From contig NC_087391.1 in the NCBI RefSeq assembly GCF_963675165.1, positions 2,871,001 through 2,935,000 of the forward strand: a stretch of 64,000 bases of DNA. Reading direction: 5' to 3'. Each line of letters starts with the position of its first letter. Position 1 is the first letter of the stretch. This DNA is from Halichondria panicea (taxonomy: Eukaryota; Porifera; Demospongiae; Suberitida; Halichondriidae). Positions 1-10,200 of this stretch are shown here, piece by piece. The notes under the pieces were generated by a model. That model worked only from the letters and a program-made list of their open reading frames with translations. It made no database searches and had not been told where the DNA came from. The position numbers were made by a program, and so were the translations under genes.

Positions 1-249
1 AAAGTACTAGATCTAAGGAGATAAAGATTCTCTTCCTGGATTGAACAGGAGTCTGGCATGTAGGTGATCCTCTGGATCTTTTACTGCTCATCTCTAGCTC
101 TTGATATCTTATGTATAACTAAACTGCTGACTAGACTCAAAAATAGCGCCGACTCAGCACATTTCTAGTTAGATTTCCAGTATAATCATCAGTAACGCAC
201 GCTCACCCTACAATGTGTTGAATTATATCACAACGACGTGATTATTAAG
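1..249. other. TSNAX 3' flank, no gene seen
   Basis: This stretch lies downstream of the TSNAX stop codon. It is AT-rich, with stop codons in all frames and no exon-like segment that I recognise. No canonical AATAAA was seen on the minus strand here, so the poly(A) site of TSNAX is not defined. Confidence 0.5.
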
Positions 250-1056
250 TCATAAAGAGTAATCATCAACGTTGTTATCAGTATCAGTGGCAATAGCACG
301 TACTAACAAATGTTCAGGTATTTCTGAACCTCGAATCTTCAGTGTATAGCAAACCCTCTCAACCTTCATAAGACTGCTCTTGAGCACACTGGTTTTTCTG
401 CCCATTTCCTTACCAATCGACCTCAATGACAGAAACCCACTGTACGTTGCCCTCATGAATGTTAGCATATTGAATGGGAGCTCTCTATCACCACAACCAA
501 CAGCATTAATACACAGACGCATAAGTTCTCCAGTCAAGTCTGCAATGCCCAACACATAGTCCACAGGGTCTAAGGGAAGACATAGTATAGCCTCTTCTGA
601 ACCCAATTGTGCACCAGTAGGTTCACACAAAAAACTCTCTTGTTGAACTTTAAATGTTAGATAGGATTGAACTTCCTCCATTGTAACTAGGCGTCTCTTG
701 CTCAAGAAAGTAAGAAAAGCAATTGCTTCAATGAACTCTTGCAGTCCAGGTGAAAAGGCAGTATGATGTTTTCTTGGGTCTTTTTTTTCATTTTCAAGTA
801 TTATACCTTGAAGAAGACATAAAATTTCACTTGATATTTTTTTTCTTGCTTCTGAAAGAATTCTTCCCTTTAACGCTTCATTTCCTGATATTCGATGAAG
901 TGCAAATATGACCCTTTTGCTTTGAATGGTACAGTCTCTGCTTAACTTCACCAATCTCTCATGCTTGTCATACTTAAAATCTAACTCGTGTTGAAACTCC
1001 AAAAAAATTTCCTTGTACGGAGATGAAGGGATCTTATCTTCTTCACATTGGCACAT
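250..1056 (-). CDS. TSNAX: Translin-associated factor X (TRAX), intronless
   Basis: Single open frame of 268 codons. TRAX pairs with translin to form C3PO, an RNA/DNA-binding complex whose endonuclease activity comes from TRAX and which acts in RNAi passenger-strand removal and tRNA processing; TRAX also has reported DNA-repair roles. Seen here: the conserved block KYDKHERLVKLSRD near residues 29-41, LHRI near 53-56, QEFIEA (Glu107 and Glu110) and the signature YVLGIADLTGELMRLCIN (Glu177), followed by KIRGSEIPEHLL near the end. Glu107, Glu110 and Glu177 sit where the family has its catalytic acidic residues. The ATG at 1054-1056 begins MCQCEEDK, only about 25 residues before the translin fold. 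Human TRAX is somewhat longer and has a basic nuclear-localisation segment there; this copy has none visible. The coding region has no intron, unlike the neighbouring genes. It is intact, so a retrocopy that became the working gene is possible. It is divergent from APLF across about 170 bp. Confidence 0.93.
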   Translation of the reverse strand: MCQCEEDKIPSSPYKEIFLEFQHELDFKYDKHERLVKLSRDCTIQSKRVIFALHRISGNEALKGRILSEARKKISSEILCLLQGIILENEKKDPRKHHTAFSPGLQEFIEAIAFLTFLSKRRLVTMEEVQSYLTFKVQQESFLCEPTGAQLGSEEAILCLPLDPVDYVLGIADLTGELMRLCINAVGCGDRELPFNMLTFMRATYSGFLSLRSIGKEMGRKTSVLKSSLMKVERVCYTLKIRGSEIPEHLLVRAIATDTDNNVDDYSL

Positions 1057-1227
1057 TGTTTCAGGTTCATGCAGCTAGCCTAGCCCTAGCCTAGCCCTGC
1101 TCGACCTCTGTTTGACCTTTAAGACTTGTAGTCTAATTAACTCTGATCTTTGGTGGGTGTGTCTTTTTTTAGCTTCTGACATGATCTCTACATTTAATAA
1201 ACTTGCAGATCTCAGTTTAGACTGAAC
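1057..1227. promoter_or_regulatory. Probable bidirectional promoter between TSNAX and APLF
   Basis: Only 171 bp separate the TSNAX ATG (1056, minus) from the APLF ATG (1228, plus), so both 5' UTRs and promoters must fit or overlap here. A short direct repeat of the word CCTAGCC(CTAG) lies at about 1077-1098. No TATA box was identified. The promoter role is inferred from gene spacing. Confidence 0.5.
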
Positions 1228-4200
1228 ATGGTCGTGGTGGTTTGTCTTCAGAGGAAGAACAGTGGTGAAGAACTGCCTGTTCCTGAAGGCGAAACAGCTG
1301 TGGGGAGAGGACCGTTCTTTAAGGTACTTACACTTTCACTGCATTATGTATAATAAAACCTCGATCGATTTAAGGCTACATTCGAGCTCAGGGCAATTTC
1401 TGACCTCTAAAACTAACGACAACTGCGATGACAAATTTTTTAAATGTTACGCCCTAAATGAGAGCCATACCCTAGCTTCGATTATTGCTGATCATGTGAT
1501 CTACAGCCAGTACTTTAAATGATTATTGCACAGCAGTGAGTTGTTATTGCACACCTTTTTTCATTGTGATTCATCTTATTGCCATCTTAAAACTTAAATC
1601 AAGGTCTCACTGTAAATGTGCCACATGCAGTCGTAGTCTTGCGAGCAAGGTGTATTGTTGGGGGAACATTTTGGCAAGGGCTACGAAATCAGTGCAATAG
1701 TGAGTGACCAGACGTTTTTCCACCAATAGTACGGTCACAATAATAGGTCACACTCGTGAGAGCACAATTTTAAACTGCTCTGACTGTTGGCCGGGAAGTC
1801 TATCTTATCAAATGTACATACTAACTGCTTGCAAAGTCATGAATCCTTATCTTAAGTGACTGCATGAGCATAATTATTATACATGTACAATATGCTTTGC
1901 CAACTAAAATTGATCAGAGAAGGTAACGACATCCGTGACGCGCAGGAAGTGTTTGAACCTCACATACGTTATTATCAGGTCAATTTTTCTTCGCGTGTTA
2001 CCTGCCAAAAAGAAGCACTGTGTTATTTATATCTGCCAGAGAAGACTGATTCGTGCAGGTTACTATCAGCTTATGGTAATTTAACCGTTTGCTCATGAAT
2101 ATTCTTATACATGTAATGAAACTATAAATGCCATATGATAGTTTTATAAGTTAGCCTTGCACTAAAGCGCTAGCTTTTTGTTAGTCAGAAATGAGCTCTT
2201 AAAGCAGCTAGCTATTAGTATAGCTATTTTATGAACCTGACCTCTTTGCAGATACCCTTATTCCTGTGGATGTAATGCATATGCGCGCTCATCCCCACGT
2301 TGTGAGTGAATCCAGATCCTAGCTGGCAGAATAACTTTTTCTTGAGGTTCTGGTAAGCCATAAAACACGACAATGATACCATACAATAGATGCATGTACA
2401 CAAGTTTTTTCTTCTCAGCCATAGATATACACTTTCTGTTGTTGCAATCAACATTACATACCATTACAACATCATTATATACAAAGCGAACTATCTCTTC
2501 ACCTCTTCTACATGTAATAGTTTTTGAGCGAAAGCAAAATATGGCGAGAGGCATTAGCACAGCGAAGCCTTGCAGCACTCGTTCTAAATCTTCAAAACAT
2601 CTTCCAGTGGATGCTTTAAGCGATCATCAAGTTACTAGAAACTATAATTTATAGTAGTCATTTTAAACTTCCAAAAACATAGCTCTCTATTCTTGCTCTT
2701 ATTACGATGCTTTTCTTACCATTCTGGAGGGTGGCTCGAAGCCTTTTTTTCTTTCCAGGCCAAGAAACTCTCACAATAATTATGTAGACTAACTCTACTT
2801 AAAATGACAGTCAGAGCCAAGGAAAACAGCTTCTTGTGAGCTTTCAGTAGCCTCTTTTCAAAATATCTCCTCGAGCCGCCCTGCATATTATAGTGAGACT
2901 GTACTTAAGCTATGTAGTAAAAGTGTATATTTGAGCCATGAAATGACTACTGCATTATTTAAGCTAGCTGGACTTCCAGCTCATTCTAGTTGCTTACGGT
3001 CACTAGCTTATGAATAATTAACGAGCAAACAGTTTCCGTAATCAACCATCGTTTCAGCTTTAGAATCTTCAGGAGGGATGACTGGAGTTGCCATGAGTAT
3101 CACTTCGTTTGATGTGCTATTGAACTTTGACCCGGACTTATAATAAGGAATGTGGTGCATCACGCCTCGCAGATATCGTACCTACTCAGGGCATTAACAC
3201 AACAATTTGAAATACTGGAATCTATCGCTAAGGAGTGCAGCTCTACTCTTGATAGGATTGACACTAAGCACGTGACCAACCGTCAGAATGGCTTTGGTTG
3301 GGCGAGCGTAGCAGGTAGCTAACAGTCAATCGTGCATAGTGCCTAGACAACAGTCACACCATAATAGTTACAGCTGGAAACATTTTAAAGTACCCTAAAA
3401 AGTGATATTTATACGCACATTTTTGGTGTCACAGGTGACTGATAAGCGAGTATCTCGACTTCATGCTACTTTGAGGCTTGAAGATGGAAAACTGGCCTTA
3501 TGTCCGGTACTTAATTGTCAATACGTACTGTTGTAGCAGTGAGTTTGGGAAAGCATGTCACATATACTACATAGTACGTGCTTATAACATGCAGAAACAC
3601 AAGAATCCATGTTTTTTCAAGGGGCCTGAAGAGACGTCCTACAAGGTGCTGCCGAAAGATAATTGGAAAGAACTAGTTCATGGAGACAGTTTCTCCTTGC
3701 TTCCTGATGACCTTGTGTTCTCAGTTGTATACAGGGAGAAAAGCAAAAAAGAGGAAAGGTATACCTGCATGCTCTGCATGTAATTTGTCTAGAGATTGCT
3801 TCGGAAGGTACAGAAAAACTTGCATGTACATTGTTAGACCAATATTTTTATATTATTATAATAGTAGAAATGGGTATGAGGTATCTAATGTGTTATAGTG
3901 TCCCAAATCCCGAGGGATGAGGGACACTATAACCATATAGATACCTCATGCACATAGTCTATAACTGATTTAGATCCCAAAACCTATTGGCTACTAGAAA
4001 TGCTATAGCTTAGCAACAGTCAACCTATATAAACGCCAACCTAGCAACTGCATCATTTCTTTTGAAATGTCCGAAGCCATCTTTGCGTCTCTGCTAAGAA
4101 TAGTTCGAGTCTGGCCTGTTCCACCGTAATGTAATGGACGAATGTATATAATTCTAGCTCCACCCACAAAACCGAAACATCCAGCTTCTCCCCCCAGCTT

Positions 4201-7141
4201 TGCAACCAGGAAGCGAGCCGTTCCTACTGCAAGCAAGCCCAGAAAATGAGCGACAAAATCAAACGAAGAGACCTAAGCTAGAATCCATGCAGCGCTTCTC
4301 TAGTAAGTGAAGCCCAACTAACCAAGCTGTCTATAAAGCCTTTTGTTCTTAAGAAGACAGAAGATGCAACTGTGGTCTCTTAATTAGAAACTTCCATTGC
4401 TGGTTGCAGAACAGAAACAGGACCAACTGGAGAAGTGTCCTGAAAATCTACGATACCCAGAAACTCTACTATATTGGCTTGCAGTGTTTTTAGTCGAGAC
4501 CAGGAAGGTCAGTAGAAATCCTACCCTCCAATTACTACACATAAAATATTATTATGTCAGGCCTCGATCATAATTTGATACATGCAAAGTGTTGATGCAC
4601 AGAGGTGTCCAAACTTTTTTGCCAAGAAACAATGACGATTTTGTCACTCTTCAGAATCATTAGTTATTACAGTCATGCATCGTAAATAATTTATAATGTT
4701 GTACTTTGTAGCCCAGAGCAATCTATAGTAGTACTGGTATCTATAGCCTTGCTAAATACACTCAAATGGGATCTAAACTTCAGGATAGCAGTGATTCAGG
4801 ATGACAAAATCCTAACAGTTGGAGACTCCACTGACTTCCTTGATGCACTGTTCACAACGGATGATCACAAGACGACAGTTTCAGGTTACCCTTCACACAA
4901 GCCAATAATCACTGACAGCAAAGACGATCACAACTATGAAACGAATTTAACTGTTGAAGTCTCGTCCCAGCATGGCAGTACGGGTAAAAGCAGGATTCTT
5001 CCCAGCTGGCTGTCAGGGCATAATGTTACGTCTCAAGAGTGCGTTAGAAAAAAAGCCGATAGAAAAGTTCGTCCTAGAATTACGGTTAAAAAGAATAATG
5101 AGGATAATTCCTCACCTCCAATTAAGGTATTTGTTTGTCATAATCATGTAATTCTGTACTTTGTACCTTTGTGGCGCCCCAGAAATTTGCCAGAACCGCT
5201 ACTAATCCATCATCTATGATCGATGATCCATCTATCTACAAAGAGGAATGTAAACCTGAGGAGATTGTGGTAACAAGTAGTGTGCTCCCAAGGAAAGTCT
5301 CCAAGGAGGCTAAAAAGAAAGGTGTTTCTAAACCTGTTCCAGTTTGTCCATATGGAGCTACCTGCTACAGGTATTGGCATTGTTGTATTTATAAAGTAAT
5401 AGTGATAATTACTTCTTGGTATCACCTCTGCCATGACAATGTAATAGGCTCCAAAGCCAGGCGCTTATCTTGAATAGTGCTAGCTGGCTGCTACAATTAT
5501 ACTGACTTCAACAAACCACACCATTCAAACTAAATCCTATGAGAACACAAAAAATGCATTGAAGACGCATTGATGCTTGCTTTCCCCTTCTCCAGGAAGA
5601 ACCCAGTCCACTTTCGACAGTTCTCCCACGACGTTTCTGCAAGCTTAACGTCGGCCATTGTGGACAATGTCAGTAGTGATGATGAAAAGGAATATCACAA
5701 GCCCATCTGTCCCTTCGGCAAAGAATGCTACAGGTCAGCACTAGCTTGTAATCTACCACACACACACAGAGGCATGATACTGTTTACACGCTCAAGTGTC
5801 TGTATGGTTATACGGATTGTCGCAGGAAAAACTCAGTACACAGGCAAGAGTACACACACTCAGACCAAATGCCAAAGAGTAAGAGTGCGTGTTTTGTATA
5901 TAATTATGTCTTGGTTAATTATTAATAACTTTTACATGTGATGACAGAGAAGAAAGAAAATAGACGCAGCAAGAAAGGTATAGTTACTTGGAATTACAAT
6001 GTTACAGTAGTACTATAGTGGGGAGGGGGGCAGGGCCGCAGGGGTGAACCCCCCCAATGTTGTAGAATAATGACTAGACATCATCATCACATACCGTATT
6101 ACAAGAATGTTTTGCAACCACATCAAACATTTGCGAATTTTGATCAATTCTACACACGATCCTTGCCAGAATGCAATATAGTTAGATCGCAAAGGGTCAA
6201 ATTTTCTGCTGATTTGGCTCATTTGCAAAGGTTTTTCACTCACAAAATATTCTAGTAATACGGTAATTGACTATACATGTAATAAAGTAGAATCTAGCTG
6301 CTGTCTATGGTGTGTAACTACAGTGATGCACTAGCATACGAACGTGGGCATGGCCATGCTTGTGGCGCGCACCTAATTTTTAATCCTAGATGAAACCCCG
6401 ATGACTATAATTTTATTTAATTATTGATGAAGGAGCTATAATTATAGTCAAGTTATAATTATAGTTGTGGACCCCGGGAAATTTGTGGTCTGAGGTATAG
6501 GGAAAATTATTAATCTACTGAAGCTGAAGGATAGATGAACGGAAGACGTGCTGCAACGTCTGCTGAATACTTTTAGTCTAGAATTATATACTCCCTGCCT
6601 CTGCATCAGATCGTGTGCAGGTCAGGGAATTTATAATTGTTCGTGGCAAAAGAGGTGGAACATAATAGGCTGACCGTTTCTTTTTAGGTTGCTAACGAGT
6701 TACTCTCGTGTTATATTCCTGAAGCTACTCTACATCCTGTCAAATATTATGTTTCACCCTCTAAATTCGTTCTGTTCACCTATTATATAATTATAGCGGG
6801 TGGTTGCTCACTGATGTTATGCTATACACCTGATCGATGCAGGCAAGTGCAGTATACTAAGTGGAGAAAGTGATGATGATGGTGAACCTAACACGTATGA
6901 CTACAATGACAGTTTCATCGACAACTCAGAAGAGGATGGAGGTACTGTACTGTACATACATACAACATGTAGTACCCTTTAAAAATATACTTTGCATGAA
7001 TTGTTGTTAATTGTTGCTCTAGGTGATGTCAGCAGCTTTGGTAGTAACTCTGAGGATTCTGATTGGTCGCCTTGTGTAAAAATGACAGACAGTGAGAATG
7101 TTGAAGAACTGATATCGGAAACCAAATCAACAAAAAAATGA
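1228..7141 (+). CDS. APLF: Aprataxin and PNK-like factor, complete 10-exon gene
   Basis: APLF is a scaffold of non-homologous end joining: its FHA domain binds phosphorylated XRCC4/XRCC1, its Ku-binding motif binds Ku80, its PBZ fingers bind poly(ADP-ribose), and its acidic tail chaperones histones. Exons, all with GT-AG borders and matching phases: 1228-1323, 3435-3506, 3595-3758, 4784-5126, 5183-5370, 5596-5733, 5826-5878, 5948-5977, 6843-6941, 7023-7141 (433 codons plus TGA). The FHA domain spans residues 1-108, with GETAVGRGPFF, DKRVSRLHA and GDSFSLLPDD. The Ku-binding motif SRILPSWL is at about 180-187. PBZ1 is C280-C286-H293-H299 and PBZ2 is C326-C332-H339-H345; each is split by a phase-2 intron after the CYR motif. 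The acidic tail (about 370-415) has YDYNDSFIDNSEED and SEDSDW. The ATG at 1228 puts MVVVVCLQ at the FHA first strand. No frameshift or missing zinc ligand was found. I spliced it by eye, so small exon-border errors are possible, most likely at the 30-nt exon 8. Confidence 0.93.
2516..2905. repeat. Interspersed repeat in APLF intron 1, related copies elsewhere
   Basis: The segment with GCGAAAGCAAAATATGGCGA and the TCGAGCCGCCCT box recurs in recognisable form in KIF6 introns at about 10285-10600 (same orientation) and at about 23385-23560 (inverted, including the AGTTTAAAATGACTACT and CTGGAAGATGTTTTG words). It is therefore a dispersed element, probably a non-autonomous DNA transposon. Its ends are not resolved. 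Confidence 0.5.
3871..3954. repeat. Foldback hairpin in APLF intron 3
   Basis: The two arms, 3871-3904 and 3921-3954, are reverse complements with few mismatches (shared cores GAGGTATCT and TTATAGTGTCCC) around a 16-nt loop. It sits just after exon 3, so the pre-mRNA could form this hairpin close to the donor site. Confidence 0.7.
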
Positions 7142-7159
7142 AATGAACTAAACTTAAGT

Positions 7160-7165
7160 TTTATT
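7160..7165 (-). promoter_or_regulatory. Probable KIF6 poly(A) signal
   Basis: The minus strand reads AATAAA 110 bp past the KIF6 stop codon. It lies only 19 bp beyond the APLF stop on the other strand, so the two 3' UTRs must overlap. Confidence 0.5.
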
Positions 7166-7275
7166 CATTGTATTTACCACATTACTGGGTCCATCATGTT
7201 CATCTCTATTGTAGTGCCCTGAATATGGCAGGCAAACAATTGCGATTTGTGTTATAATTATACAGATAAGGTTTA

Positions 7276-10200
7276 CTAATACCTTTCCGGAATAAGCTTT
7301 TGTCGAGCCTTATAGAAAGCTAAAATGTCAGCATCAGCCTTAGGATCTCCAGTCAAGGGAATTGAGTCCCTAGTAACCGACCTACAGTAGTGTGAAAAGC
7401 CAGCAAACATACAAGTGTGTCTCAATTGTAAATACCTGAACTGGGAAGCAACCTTAATCTTGTCATGATCAAACAGCTGCCTTTGCTGAGTGAGAACATT
7501 GTCCATTTTACTGCAGCATGCATGATTGTGACAGTAAGTGAAAATACTGAATTTTGGTGATTATTAGTTTAACAATAAGTATTCATTGACGACTATCCAT
7601 ATGCAGGGTTCATCTAGTGGGGGGGGGGGGGGGGAACTAGACCCAACATTATATACCTAGATACGGTCTTTTGCTACATGTAGCTTTGCTAGAGGATGAT
7701 TGGTCATCATCTAGTCTTATACAATCTCGCTTTTGTATATTAGTACATGTGGTTTCTAGTTTTCAAATCAGCATACCAAGTTACATGGAGTTGCCTGTCA
7801 ATTAGCACATTGCCAGGAGTACATCGCTAATAGGCACCGATATAGGGGGGTGGTGACCGGAAGTGGGTGTTGCATCAACAATTTCACGCTAACGTGTCCT
7901 TCCTTTCAAGTTCCCCCCCAAACTTAAAATCCTAGCCTGACATGCATGCATGTGTTCGTGTTGTATAATTATAATTATCTCATAAGTAACTTTTAACTCA
8001 TGTAACCTACGGTTCCTTAATAATTGTCCCAGAAACGGCATTTTCATAATCATTATTAATAGGGAGCATAGCAGCAATTAGCTGTTGTGTTTGTGTAGAG
8101 TGTGTCTTGCGCTGTGATGAGGGTCTTTTGTGTCTGGGTGCATCCCGTGATGCTGCCAAAGTAGTGGGCATGGGCGGTGTACTGGTTAAGGGTGGGGTAC
8201 GCCAGGCAGACTTGACTGATGTTGAATTTTCGCCCTATAATTATCATATATAATGCAATTCCTAAGCAGCTAGAACAATACATTGTACGTTCCCACCTTT
8301 TGTTGCGCCGTTTGTTGGTCCCACCACTGCTCGAAGTCCCTCTGAACCTGTAGCTTAGCTTTCTCATGAAGGTGTTGAACGTGCTCTATCTCAGCTTTCA
8401 AGTCTCGCAACTGGCCATACATCATCTTGAAACTACGGTGAAACAATAAACGCAAGCTGCTAATGAGATTTTACACCACAACTAGTAATAGTCAAAAAGC
8501 ACCAAAATTCGTCACGAAGTCCTTCACAAGGCTATATGTATGATGTAACGCCGTAACTAAATATTTATGTCGGATGATGATAATTATGGTAACATAATTA
8601 TGACGTGTTGAGCTTTCTAGTCTCCCCCCTCAGCTTTAGAAAGTAAGCAACCTCCCAGAATGGACAGCCACACACAAAAATTATTTGCTGAGATAGCATT
8701 ATTTCGTGAAAACCTAGCTGTAGCTCGTCCCTACAATGTTTTGACAGCTTGTATGTTTTGACAGCTTGTATGGGCAGTTAGCAAAGCTCCATGATTCATT
8801 GTAGCAGGAATGACTCATAGATCATACACGTGGTAATCGAAACCTCTCAATGAAGACCACCTCTCTAAAACGGCCAAAAGGCTATTCCTCCAATGGTGTC
8901 TGATTTGGAGGTTCCACTGTAGTTTCATTACGTCCCAATGAATACCAGAATAACGACTACCGTATAGCGGGAAATTTTGGTGGGGTACATTTTTAGAGGC
9001 AGAGCTGGAATAAACTTCCACGAGCCATATTTCACATGCAAGGCTATTGCTGAGTGTGGTTTCCTGGCATTGAAACGCGAATATTAAAACCCCCAACGAA
9101 AATTTCTGTTGAGGACTCTGGAGACAAAATTAATAGTGAAAATTTGCACCAGCGAACATTTCCCGCTATACGGTATATGCTTCATTCATCCCCCTCCCCT
9201 CAATGGTAGAGCTCTCTTGCGCAGGGAATCGTCGAAATGTTTTAGGATGAAAACACCGTAACAAATCACAACAAAACAGAAAACATAAAAGCTTGTGTGT
9301 CATAGTTATTACCGTATAACGCAAAATTTTCGAGGCACTTACATTTCGTGGAATCCCTTTTAAAAGCATTTCGTTGCACAATGTTCGTGGGATGACTGCT
9401 TACCGGAAGCCATGCCTTTAATCTTTGCACGTTACAGAAATAATTAAAGAAGGACTTAATTTTTGTGTTGGAAACAGCGAAAATTAAGCCTCTTGAAAAT
9501 GTCGCGCTATACACGGTGACTGATAATGTACTTTCGAAAATCAAGCGCTATACGGTATAAACCTGAGGTGTGCATTTCTAGGTATGCCAAAGCACTGCAT
9601 TTACAGCAGTATGGATAAAAGCGGGACAAAAACTAACAAGCAAACTGTGCAGTTGACTACAGTGTGACAACCAAGAATGCCTTTTTTTTTACATTGTTTG
9701 GTGCTGGTGCGTTCTTTGTAAGTAGCGGTGTTTACTGTGGATACCACCTGTTACAAGATAACTGCTTGAATGTGAGGACCGCCGAAAATACGTTAGGGAT
9801 AGAACTGAGGGGTGAAACATGTGTTAGTTGTCTGAGAGAAAAAGGCCCAGCTGAGGCATGCAGAGATTCGGTCAAAGGAGGTCCGACACAATCACGTGAT
9901 ACATGTATTTACTTTTGCCACTGTGTTCAGCCATTTAGAACACAGAGAATTTAAGCAACAACTTTAGGCTTTTGCTACTTGTGTACAGTACTACATCTGC
10001 ATTGGAAACAACTGCCTTCTGTACTGCACTTCTGTACTGCACAAATATTATAAACGAACTGCAGTACTAACCAACCACAGTACTACATCTGTCCTGAACT
10101 AAAGGGCGACTTGGATTCGAGACTAAGTACTCTTAATGGCGTAATTTCCTGTCCTACCTCCTCTGAGATTCGGTTACGGTGAACTCTAATTATTCATTGA

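Noticed and set aside
4408-4490. Possible additional APLF exon after a good acceptor (TTGCAG)
   Set aside because: In the required phase it hits a stop after 12 codons, while skipping it gives a clean in-phase join from 3758 to 4784.
4749-5219. Single 156-codon plus-strand ORF as a stand-alone gene
   Set aside because: It is APLF exon 4 read into both flanking introns; the real exon is 4784-5126.
9664-9954. Plus-strand frame with a hydrophobic start and several Cys
   Set aside because: It lies in a KIF6 intron, has no ATG at its start and no recognised motif or splice context.
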